Made by a program: the position numbers and the translations under genes. From assembly GCA_937870605.1 (NCBI GenBank), contig CALMZW010000349.1:1-5598 (forward strand): DNA of 5,598 nt, written 5' to 3'. Shown here in pieces: positions 1 to 5,598 of the stretch. Position 1 is the stretch's first letter, and every line of letters begins with the position of its first letter. Source of the DNA: an uncultured Synergistaceae bacterium. Lineage in GTDB: Bacteria > Synergistota > Synergistia > Synergistales > Aminobacteriaceae. Below the pieces are notes generated by a model, which was not told the origin of the DNA, searched no databases, and was given only the letters and a program-made list of their open reading frames with translations.

Positions 1-1165
1 CTTTCACATTCTCGGATTCCGTGTCCTTCCAGCGGTTCTCGAGCCACGGAAGGAGTCCCTCATATCGCCCCATATAGACCTTTGAATCCGCGCCGTCCTT
101 GAAGAGCATGGGAAGGCGCTCGTCTGTGCCGTTGATAACGAAACTCCTGACATCATCCGGAAGTTTCGAAAAGGGACACGATACGTCCCAGGAATATTTC
201 TCAAGGTATTGCTGGAGTTTGGAAAGCATGTAGTGCTTCTTCTTCCACGGCAGAAGGGCGCCTTCCGGGATCGATCGATCACTGTCGATCGAGAGCTCTT
301 CCGAAAAAAACTCGTGGCTTCCGAGCCCGCTGCACTCTTTGCAGGCGCCGTACGGATTGTTGAAAGAGAAAAGGCGCGGCTCGACATCCGGCATTGCGAT
401 TCCGCAATCGGCGCAGGTGAAATTGGAAGACGCCGTTTTTTCGGAACCGTCCTCCGAAAGGATCATCACGATGCCGTCACTGAGGGAAAGCGCGTTCTCG
501 ACAGCTTCCGAAATCCTTCCGCGCCTTTCCCGAATGGCAAGCACCCGGTCGACAACGACCTCGATCGTATGCCGTCGGTTCTTTTCAAGCGGAATCTCTT
601 CCTCCAGCCAGAGAATCTTCCCGTCGACACGGACACGGAGAAACCCCTTTTCTCTCGTCTGTATCAGGAGATTCCGGAACTCTCCCTTTTTCCCCCTCAC
701 AAGGGGCGCAAGGATTTCGATCTTCTTTCCTTCGAGATCCCTGAATATGCTCTCCACGATCTCGTCAAGAGAGTACCGTATGACGGGTTTCCCGCAATTG
801 GGACAGTACGGGATCCCAATCCGGCCGAAGATAAGCCGAAGGTAGTCGTATGTCTCCGTTACCGTTCCAACCGTCGAACGAGGGTTATGCGACGCCCCTT
901 TCTGCTCGATCGATATCGCCGGCGAGAGGCCGGAAATATCATCGACATCGGGTTTCCCCTGAACGCCGAGAAACTGCCGGGCGTATACGGAGAGAGATTC
1001 CACATAACGGCGTTGTCCTTCCGCATAGAGGGTATCGAACGCCAGTGAAGATTTCCCCGAACCCGAAGGGCCCGTGATGACGACAAGTTTATTTCTTGGA
1101 ATATCGACGTCGACGTTTTTGAGGTTGTGCTCCCGTGCTCCCCGAATTCGAATCCAATCCGTCAC
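1..1165 (-). CDS. uvrA: UvrABC excinuclease subunit A (damage-recognition ATPase), N-terminal 388 residues, cut by the window edge
   Basis: UvrA is the cytoplasmic ABC-type ATPase dimer that finds bulky DNA lesions and loads UvrB in nucleotide excision repair. I read an uninterrupted frame of 388 codons that runs off the left edge; the family is usually about 940-960 residues, so the signature domains, second zinc module and second ATPase are outside. Visible in order: the N-terminal strand RIRGAREHNLKNV (residues 6-18); Walker A GPSGSGKSS at 32-40 (Pro at the second position, where E. coli has Leu); EGQRRYVESLS at 49-59; the IEQKGASHNPRSTVGTVTE segment at 86-104; a CPNC pair at 121-124; and the first zinc-finger cysteines Cys251, Cys254, Cys275 and Cys278 around EPRLFSFNNP. 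The GTG start is chosen because AAGGGGGAG lies 9 bases upstream and the N-terminus then matches the family. An in-frame ATG at 1201 would add 12 residues but lacks a ribosome site. The gene overlaps the uvrB end by 77 bases. Confidence 0.97.
   Translation of the reverse strand, partial: MTDWIRIRGAREHNLKNVDVDIPRNKLVVITGPSGSGKSSLAFDTLYAEGQRRYVESLSVYARQFLGVQGKPDVDDISGLSPAISIEQKGASHNPRSTVGTVTETYDYLRLIFGRIGIPYCPNCGKPVIRYSLDEIVESIFRDLEGKKIEILAPLVRGKKGEFRNLLIQTREKGFLRVRVDGKILWLEEEIPLEKNRRHTIEVVVDRVLAIRERRGRISEAVENALSLSDGIVMILSEDGSEKTASSNFTCADCGIAMPDVEPRLFSFNNPYGACKECSGLGSHEFFSEELSIDSDRSIPEGALLPWKKKHYMLSKLQQYLEKYSWDVSCPFSKLPDDVRSFVINGTDERLPMLFKDGADSKVYMGRYEGLLPWLENRWKDTESENVK
1089..1165 (-). other. 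77-base out-of-frame overlap of the uvrB 3' end and uvrA 5' end
   Basis: The same strand is read in two frames. One frame gives the last 25 residues and TAA stop of UvrB, including its basic tail QKRRRRYSKK. The other gives the first residues of UvrA, including the conserved REHNLKN strand. Both translations were made directly from the sequence. UvrA in this stretch is conserved in the family while the UvrB tail is not a known domain, so the UvrB frame is probably the extended one (inference). Confidence 0.85.
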
Positions 1166-3146
1166 TCTTTCTTGCTCCCCCTTTTCGGGCCATGATCGCA
1201 TCCCGCAATTCGGCTGCGCGTTCAAAATCCAGCTTTTCAACCGCCTGCCACATGAGTTTCTCCAGATCTCCCACAGTCACGAAGGCATCTCTCGAATCCG
1301 GCTGCGCCACCCTTCCTTTTTCCTGGAATTCTTCGGGGAGCAGAGAGATGACTTCTTTTCGTATCGTTTCGGGCGTAATTCCGTGAAGGTCGTTGTACTC
1401 TTCCTGTTTCTTTCGTCGTCGCCCCGTCTCTTCCATGGCCGATCGAATGCTCTCCGTTTCGGCGTCCGCATAGAGAATCACTATTCCCTGCGTATTCCTG
1501 GCCGCCCTTCCCATCATCTGAACAAGAGAACGGTGCGAGCGTAGAAATCCTTCCCTGTCGGCGTCCAATATGGCGACGAGCGAAACCTCGGGCAAATCCA
1601 TTCCCTCTCTGAGAAGATTCACTCCGACAAGGACGGTTATGACGCCGGCTCGAAGATCCCGAATGAGCTCCGCGCGTTCGAACGTGTTGAACTCGGAGTG
1701 TATGTACCGAACCTTTATCCGAAGTTCCTGAAGGTATTCGGCCACGTCCTCGGCGGATCTCTTCGTCAGCGTCGTCACCAAAGCCCGTTCTTTCTTCTCC
1801 TCAATGACCCGCAGACGTTCAACCAGATCATCGATCTGCCCTTTTGCGGGAAGAAGAAATACTTCCGGATCGGGAACCCCTGTCGGACGAATGATCTGTT
1901 CGACAATCTGCGTCGAGACGTCGTTTTCCCAATCTCCCGGAGTGGCCGAGATAAAGAGGGTCTGTTTCATATGTTTCAGAAATTCCTGCCAGTTCAGAGG
2001 ACGATTATCGAGACACGACGGAAGTCGGAAGCCGTTTTCGACAAGGACTTCTTTTCGGGCCCTGTCGCCGTTGAACATGCCCCGCACCTGCGGGAGCGTA
2101 ATATGCGATTCGTCGACAACCATTAAAAAATCTTCCGGGAAAAAATCGACGAGCGTCCCGGGAGGTTCCCCGGCGGAACGGCCGTCAAGGTACCGGGAAT
2201 AGTTCTCGATGCCGGAACAATATCCGACCTCGGAAAGCATCTCCATATCGTACCGTGTCCGCATCGTTATTCTCTGTGCTTCAAGGTACTTTCCCCGGGA
2301 AAGAAACATCGATTCCTGCTGCTTCATCTCTTCTTCAATCTGAGGAAGGGCGTTTTCAACGGCGTTTCTGTTCGTGACATAGTGTTGCGCCGGGAAAACC
2401 GACGCGTATGGAAGCGTCCTCTGTGAACGCCCCGACACGGGATCGAATTCGTCTATCCTTTCGATTCGATCTCCGTCAAAAGCTACACGAATTGCGTATT
2501 CCCCGGTAGACGGGTATATTTCCACGATATCGCCACGTGCGCGAAAGGTCCCCGGCTCAAGCGAAATATCGTTCCGGTCATAATAGTTGTCGACGAGTCG
2601 CTCAAGAAATGACCGTACGTCCCATTCCTCATCGACCGAAAACGGAAGGATCGCCTCCTCGTAATTTTCGCGTTTTCCCAAACCATAGATACAGGAGACG
2701 CTTGCGACAACGATGACATCCCTTCGTTCAATGAGCGATTTCGTTGCGTCCAGGCGCAGCTTTTCTATCCGCTCGTTGATGGATGCGTCCTTCTCGATAA
2801 AGGTATCGGTTGATGGAAGGTACGCCTCCGGCTGATAGTAATCATAATAGCTCACGAAATAGCGGACCGCGTTATCCGGGAAAAACGATTTGAACTCGCT
2901 GTACAGCTGCGCGGCCAGGGTCTTGTTGTGCGCCAACACAAGCGTGGGTTTCTGAACCCTTGAAATCACATTGGCGACAGTATACGTTTTCCCGCTCCCC
3001 GTAACTCCGAGAAGCGTCTGGTATCTGTCTCCTCTCATAATCCCTGAGGTCAGCTTTTCGATAGCCTGCGGCTGGTCTCCGGAAGGCGGCCACGGAGAAT
3101 TCAGCCGGAATGTTTCATTCTGGAAAGGAGATTGAATGTATTTCAT
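1089..3146 (-). CDS. uvrB: UvrABC excinuclease subunit B (damage-verifying DNA helicase-like ATPase)
   Basis: UvrB receives damaged DNA from UvrA, clamps one strand under a beta-hairpin, verifies the lesion and recruits UvrC. The 685-residue protein is complete (E. coli 673). In order: Walker A GVTGSGKT at 47-54; the tyrosine-rich hairpin YDYYQPEAYLPSTDTFIEKD at 101-120; the UvrA-interaction domain around ARGDIVEIYPS (203-213); YCSGIENYSRYLDGR at 309-323; DEAD-type box DESH at 345-348; FISATPGDWE at 398-407; helicase motif V region GVNLLREGMDLPEVSL at 508-523; motif VI QMMGRAARN at 543-551; and a UVR domain for UvrC contact at about 622-655. About 30 further residues, ending in RRRRYSKK, form an extra tail that overlaps uvrA. 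Motif IV reads HSEFNTFER where E. coli has HSDIDTVER. The ATG at 3146 has a near-ideal Shine-Dalgarno; a longer in-frame start at 3227 is rejected because it would translate the terminator hairpin. Confidence 0.98.
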   Translation of the reverse strand: MKYIQSPFQNETFRLNSPWPPSGDQPQAIEKLTSGIMRGDRYQTLLGVTGSGKTYTVANVISRVQKPTLVLAHNKTLAAQLYSEFKSFFPDNAVRYFVSYYDYYQPEAYLPSTDTFIEKDASINERIEKLRLDATKSLIERRDVIVVASVSCIYGLGKRENYEEAILPFSVDEEWDVRSFLERLVDNYYDRNDISLEPGTFRARGDIVEIYPSTGEYAIRVAFDGDRIERIDEFDPVSGRSQRTLPYASVFPAQHYVTNRNAVENALPQIEEEMKQQESMFLSRGKYLEAQRITMRTRYDMEMLSEVGYCSGIENYSRYLDGRSAGEPPGTLVDFFPEDFLMVVDESHITLPQVRGMFNGDRARKEVLVENGFRLPSCLDNRPLNWQEFLKHMKQTLFISATPGDWENDVSTQIVEQIIRPTGVPDPEVFLLPAKGQIDDLVERLRVIEEKKERALVTTLTKRSAEDVAEYLQELRIKVRYIHSEFNTFERAELIRDLRAGVITVLVGVNLLREGMDLPEVSLVAILDADREGFLRSHRSLVQMMGRAARNTQGIVILYADAETESIRSAMEETGRRRKKQEEYNDLHGITPETIRKEVISLLPEEFQEKGRVAQPDSRDAFVTVGDLEKLMWQAVEKLDFERAAELRDAIMARKGGARKSDGLDSNSGSTGAQPQKRRRRYSKK
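1175..1183 (-). promoter_or_regulatory. Ribosome binding site of uvrA, inside uvrB
   Basis: AAGGGGGAG sits 9 bases before the GTG at 1165 and inside the uvrB reading frame. It decides for the GTG over the in-frame ATG at 1201, which has no purine-rich site at a useful distance. Ribosomes finishing uvrB would pass over this site, so translational coupling is likely (inference). Confidence 0.75.
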
Positions 3147-3153
3147 CCGGTAT

Positions 3154-3160
3154 CCTCCTT
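3154..3160 (-). promoter_or_regulatory. Strong ribosome binding site of uvrB
   Basis: AAGGAGG lies 7 bases before the ATG at 3146. It fixes the uvrB start, which also gives the family N-terminus MKYIQSPFQNETFRL. It is the strongest Shine-Dalgarno sequence in the window. Confidence 0.9.
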
Positions 3161-3171
3161 CACGAAAAATT

Positions 3172-3186
3172 GAATCGTATCGATTC
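3172..3186 (-). promoter_or_regulatory. Perfect 15-bp inverted repeat upstream of uvrB, candidate operator
   Basis: GAATCG-ATA-CGATTC has two perfect 6-base arms around a 3-base centre. It lies 25 bases before the uvrB ATG, just after the terminator tail, and covers the candidate -10 hexamer. uvrB-uvrA is a common SOS target, and a repressor site over a promoter would be a typical place for LexA. The sequence is not the Bacillus-type CGAAC-N4-GTTCG box nor the E. coli CTGT-N8-ACAG box, so assignment to LexA is only a hypothesis. Confidence 0.4.
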
Positions 3187-3201
3187 CCGAAGAAAGAACA
3201 A
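3174..3201 (-). promoter_or_regulatory. Possible sigma-70-type promoter for uvrB-uvrA
   Basis: TTGTTC (3201-3196) and TACGAT (3179-3174) are separated by 16 bases and would give a short leader ending in the strong ribosome site. Each hexamer matches the consensus only partly (3 of 6 and 4 of 6), and the -35 candidate overlaps the terminator's T-rich tail. The position after a terminator makes a promoter here likely, but the exact hexamers are uncertain. Confidence 0.3.
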
Positions 3202-3232
3202 CGGGAGCACGCAAAGAGACGGCGCACTCCCG
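3190..3232 (-). terminator. Rho-independent terminator after ftsH
   Basis: Arms CGGGAGTGCGC and GCGTGCTCCCG form an 11-bp GC-rich stem (9 Watson-Crick pairs and two adjacent G-U pairs in RNA) with a 9-base loop. The stem is followed at once by TTGTTCTTTCTT, with 9 T in 12. It begins 37 bases after the ftsH stop. Orientation fits the minus-strand genes: on the plus strand the stem is not followed by a T run. The interrupted T tract may allow some read-through into uvrB. Confidence 0.75.
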
Positions 3233-3269
3233 AATTGCTCGTATTCGTATTCAGTTTCTACCCTGTTTT

Positions 3270-5144
3270 CTATAGCGGTTGGGGTGCAGTCGGTTCTTTT
3301 TCGAGAGTCGATTCGGACGTTTCAGGACTGTCTTCTTCAGGACCGGATCCCTGTTCGCCGTTCAGGCGAAGGAGTTCGTCAAGCTCCTTGCCTTCGATGT
3401 TTTCCCTCTCAAGAAGAGCTTCGGCGACCCTGTCCATATTCGAGAGATTATCGACAAGGATATTCCGCACCTTGTAATAGCACTCGTCTATTATTTTTTT
3501 GATTTCCACGTCTATCTCATGCGCGACGAAATCGCTATAATTTCTGTCTTCGCCGATATCCCGCCCCAGAAATACCTCCTGGTGTTTATGTCCAAGCTTC
3601 ACAAGGCCCAGTTTCTCGCTCATGCCGAATTCCGTAACCATCTGACGGGCGATCTGCGTCGCTCTCTCAAGGTCGTTCCCCGCGCCCGTCGTGACGTCTC
3701 CGAATTTAATCTCCTCGGCAACGCGACCGCCCAAAAGCCCGCAAATCCGGTCGATCATTTCGGAACGGGACATGAGGAACCGATCCTCGGTAGGCAGTTG
3801 CAACGTAAACCCAAGCGCCATATGCCCTCTCGGAATGATGGAGATCTTATGCACAGGATCGCTCGATGGGATGAATTTCGCAACAAGCGCATGCCCTGTC
3901 TCATGGTACGCAATGATTCGTTTTTCTCGTTCTCCGACGATCCGGCTCCGGCGCTCCGGTCCCGCTATGACGCGATCGATCCCTTCCTCGAACTCGCTCA
4001 TTCCGACATCGTTCCTTCCCCCGCGCGCGGCCAGTATGGCCGCTTCGTTCACAAGGTTGGCCAGGTCGGCTCCGACGAATCCCGGCGTTCTTCGGGCGAT
4101 CACGCCGAGATCGACGTCGGGGGCGAGTTTCTTTCCCTCGGAGTGGACTTTCAGGATCGCCTCGCGGCCTTTGACATCGGGGCGATCAACGACAATATGC
4201 CGGTCGAAACGTCCGGGCCGGAGCAATGCCGGATCCAGAATGTCCGGCCTGTTTGTGGCCGCAATAAGGATAATCCCGGTCTGCTCGTCGAATCCATCCA
4301 GTTCGACAAGAAGCTGGTTCAGAGTCTGCTCCCGCTCGTCATGGCCTCCGCCGAGCCCGGCGCCTCTCTGACGGCCGACCGCGTCCATTTCGTCGATGAA
4401 TATGATACAGGGCTGATATTTCCGCGCCTGCTCGAAAAGGTCCCGAACGCGCGCAGCGCCGACTCCGACAAACATTTCGACGAAATCCGAACCGCTGACG
4501 CTGAAGAAAGGTACATCCGCCTCGCCTGCCGAGGCCCGGGCCAAAAGCGTCTTTCCGGTGCCCGGAGGGCCGAGAAGAAGGATTCCCCGCGGCACCTTCG
4601 CCCCTAACGCAGTGAACTTCGAAGGATCTTTCAGGTATTCGATGACTTCACGAAGCTCCTGTTTCGACTCGTCACACCCTGCAACGTCCATGAACGTGAC
4701 CTTCGGACGATTATCGAGAAACATCTTTGCCTTGCTTTTGGCGAAGTTCATCACTTTCCCGCCGCCGCCCTGCATGTTGTACAGAAAGAAGACCCATACG
4801 CCAATGAGAAGAAGCGTAGGAAAGAGTGAGGACAACATGCCGGCCCACCACGGAGTTTTTTGCGGCGGTTCGATTTCCACGCTGACTCCCTTTTCGGAGA
4901 TCTCTTTCGCGAGCGATCCGGGTTCCGCGACATACGAAATAAACTCCCGGCCGTCTCTGTATCTGCCTTTAATCGAGTTCTCGCGGATGACGACCGATGT
5001 GACGCTCCCATCGGCGACGCCCTGAAGCAACGCACTGTACGACACCTCCAGGGATTGTTGCGAACCTTGCGGAGGAGCCAAAAACACGTTGACGAGACTG
5101 ACCACAAGCACAATCAGAATCAGGTAGAGACCCAGGTTCTTCAT
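3270..5144 (-). CDS. ftsH: ATP-dependent zinc metalloprotease FtsH (membrane-anchored AAA+ protease)
   Basis: FtsH is a hexameric inner-membrane protease that unfolds and degrades misfolded membrane proteins and some short-lived regulators on the cytoplasmic side. The 624-residue protein is complete. Numbered from the ATG: first membrane helix at about 4-22; extracytoplasmic domain at about 25-98; second helix at about 103-122 (FPTLLLIGVWVFFLY); Walker A GPPGTGKT at 192-199; pore loop MFVG at 224-227; Walker B IIFIDE at 247-252; second region of homology with arginine fingers Arg312 and Arg315 in RPGRFDR; zinc site HETGH at 414-418 (consensus HEAGH, all ligands kept); and third zinc ligand Asp491 in TTGAGNDLERAT. 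The last 30 or so residues are a low-complexity acidic, proline-rich tail. The start is ATG 5144, which gives MKNLGLYLILIVL; an in-frame TTG at 5156, directly after the hpt stop, is possible and better placed for the upstream Shine-Dalgarno. It is probably co-transcribed with hpt. Confidence 0.98.
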   Translation of the reverse strand: MKNLGLYLILIVLVVSLVNVFLAPPQGSQQSLEVSYSALLQGVADGSVTSVVIRENSIKGRYRDGREFISYVAEPGSLAKEISEKGVSVEIEPPQKTPWWAGMLSSLFPTLLLIGVWVFFLYNMQGGGGKVMNFAKSKAKMFLDNRPKVTFMDVAGCDESKQELREVIEYLKDPSKFTALGAKVPRGILLLGPPGTGKTLLARASAGEADVPFFSVSGSDFVEMFVGVGAARVRDLFEQARKYQPCIIFIDEMDAVGRQRGAGLGGGHDEREQTLNQLLVELDGFDEQTGIILIAATNRPDILDPALLRPGRFDRHIVVDRPDVKGREAILKVHSEGKKLAPDVDLGVIARRTPGFVGADLANLVNEAAILAARGGRNDVGMSEFEEGIDRVIAGPERRSRIVGEREKRIIAYHETGHALVAKFIPSSDPVHKISIIPRGHMALGFTLQLPTEDRFLMSRSEMIDRICGLLGGRVAEEIKFGDVTTGAGNDLERATQIARQMVTEFGMSEKLGLVKLGHKHQEVFLGRDIGEDRNYSDFVAHEIDVEIKKIIDECYYKVRNILVDNLSNMDRVAEALLERENIEGKELDELLRLNGEQGSGPEEDSPETSESTLEKEPTAPQPL

Positions 5145-5156
5145 AAGACGTCCCAA

Positions 5157-5598
5157 TTACGCTTCGTCTCCCCTTTCAGGAACTACGACATGGACTGAGG
5201 GAAGGTTTCGCCATCGCCCCGAATAGTCCAACCCATAGCCGACTACAAAATAATCCGGAATGACGAATCCGGTGTATTGAACCGCTACTTCGACCTTGCG
5301 ACGATCGACTTTGTCCAGAAGCGCGCACACACGGACACTCTCCGGTTCTCTCTCGAGCATCATTTTGACAAGATATGATAGAGTCAGTCCCGTGTCAACA
5401 ATATCCTCCACGATCAGGACATGCTTTCCGCGAATACTGCAATCCAGGTCCTTGATAATGCGTACGATGCCGCTCGTGTTCGTCGAATCGCCATAAGAGG
5501 AAACCGCCATGAAATCGAGCGTCACCCCAACATCCCTGTCAATGCAGCGGACAAGGTCCGACAGAAACACTACCGCGCCTTTCAGGATCCCGATCACC
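5157..5598 (-). CDS. hpt: Hypoxanthine/guanine phosphoribosyltransferase, C-terminal 147 codons, cut by the window edge
   Basis: This cytoplasmic purine-salvage enzyme joins hypoxanthine or guanine to PRPP, giving IMP or GMP. The frame is open to the right edge, so roughly the first 30 residues are missing (family about 175-185). Counting from the first complete codon: the GILKGAVVFLSDL segment with the LKG loop (3-15); the flexible catalytic loop SSYGDST (33-39); PRPP-binding loop VLIVEDIVDTGLTL (60-73) with Glu64 and Asp65; purine-contacting Lys96 in LLDKV; and the base-binding region IPDYFVVGYGLDYSGRWRNLP (113-133). All catalytic landmarks in the visible part are present. The leading GTG codon in the window aligns inside the family and is not the start. 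The stop is next to the ftsH start, as in the tilS-hprT-ftsH cluster of Bacillus, where HprT has been linked to control of ftsH expression; whether this holds here is unknown. Confidence 0.96.
   Translation of the reverse strand, partial: VIGILKGAVVFLSDLVRCIDRDVGVTLDFMAVSSYGDSTNTSGIVRIIKDLDCSIRGKHVLIVEDIVDTGLTLSYLVKMMLEREPESVRVCALLDKVDRRKVEVAVQYTGFVIPDYFVVGYGLDYSGRWRNLPSVHVVVPERGDEA
5168..5175 (-). promoter_or_regulatory. Ribosome binding site candidate for ftsH, inside the hpt end
   Basis: AAGGGGAG lies within the last codons of hpt, 11 bases before the TTG at 5156 and 23 before the ATG at 5144. The spacing fits the TTG better. The ATG has only a weak GGGA six bases upstream. The true start therefore stays open between these two, with a difference of four residues. 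Confidence 0.45.

Noticed and set aside
265..295. Tandem GATC and CGATCG repeats in uvrA (also near 562, 907, 1440 and 3973)
   Set aside because: They fall in conserved coding sequence and fit the frequent use of ATC, GAT and CGA/TCG codons; no spacing pattern suggests an origin or methylation cluster.
721..840. CPNC pair in UvrA (residues 121-124) as a possible extra zinc site
   Set aside because: No second cysteine pair lies near enough in the visible part, and a single pair here is not unusual among UvrA proteins as far as I recall.
209..1048. A 279-codon open frame on the plus strand opposite uvrA
   Set aside because: It is antisense to the clearly conserved UvrA N-terminus and the translation resembles no known protein.
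1166..1201. An in-frame ATG giving UvrA 12 extra N-terminal residues
   Set aside because: No ribosome site stands at a suitable distance, while the GTG at 1165 has AAGGGGGAG 9 bases upstream and gives a normal family start.
3147..3227. An earlier in-frame start that would add 27 residues to UvrB
   Set aside because: The extension would translate the terminator hairpin and palindrome, has no family similarity, and the ATG at 3146 has a strong ribosome site.
3231..3247. Inverted repeat CGAAT-N7-ATTCG just after ftsH, loosely like a Gram-positive SOS box
   Set aside because: Arms are only 5 bases, the spacing is wrong for the known box, and it runs into the terminator stem; chance is a fair explanation.
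3279..4607. A 442-codon open frame on the plus strand opposite ftsH
   Set aside because: It lies wholly antisense to a gene with full family conservation, has no recognisable domain, and long antisense frames arise easily from the codon bias here.

Overview
This window is an ordinary bacterial core-genome segment in which all four recognisable genes lie on the minus strand. In transcription order (high to low coordinates) they are: the 3' part of hpt (hypoxanthine/guanine phosphoribosyltransferase, cut by the right edge), ftsH (membrane AAA+ zinc protease, complete), uvrB (excision-repair helicase-like subunit, complete) and the 5' part of uvrA (excision-repair damage sensor, cut by the left edge). 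There are no RNA genes, mobile elements, CRISPR arrays or gene-free stretches over 300 bases. Only about 123 bases between ftsH and uvrB are clearly non-coding, plus 12 between the hpt stop and the preferred ftsH ATG.

The layout suggests two transcription units. hpt and ftsH are tightly packed: the hpt stop TAA is followed directly by a possible TTG start and 12 bases later by an ATG. This matches the hpt-ftsH pairing known from Bacillus subtilis (tilS-hprT-ftsH) and other phyla. After ftsH comes a hairpin with a T-rich tail that looks like an intrinsic terminator. It is followed by a weak promoter candidate, a perfect 15-bp inverted repeat and a strong Shine-Dalgarno sequence that opens uvrB. 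uvrB and uvrA form the second unit and overlap out of frame by 77 bases, so they are very probably co-transcribed and translationally coupled. UvrA and UvrB load together on damaged DNA, and UvrC (not in this window) then makes the incisions.

The organism cannot be fixed from the window. Base composition is moderately GC-rich by eye. The hpt-ftsH pairing, the uvrB-uvrA order and the FtsH N-terminus feel closest to Synergistota or Firmicutes-type bacteria, but this is an impression and not a search result. I found no sign of a new biological system. The points most worth checking are the uvrB/uvrA overlap with its basic C-terminal tail, and the terminator-promoter-palindrome arrangement in front of uvrB, which could be a damage-response operator.
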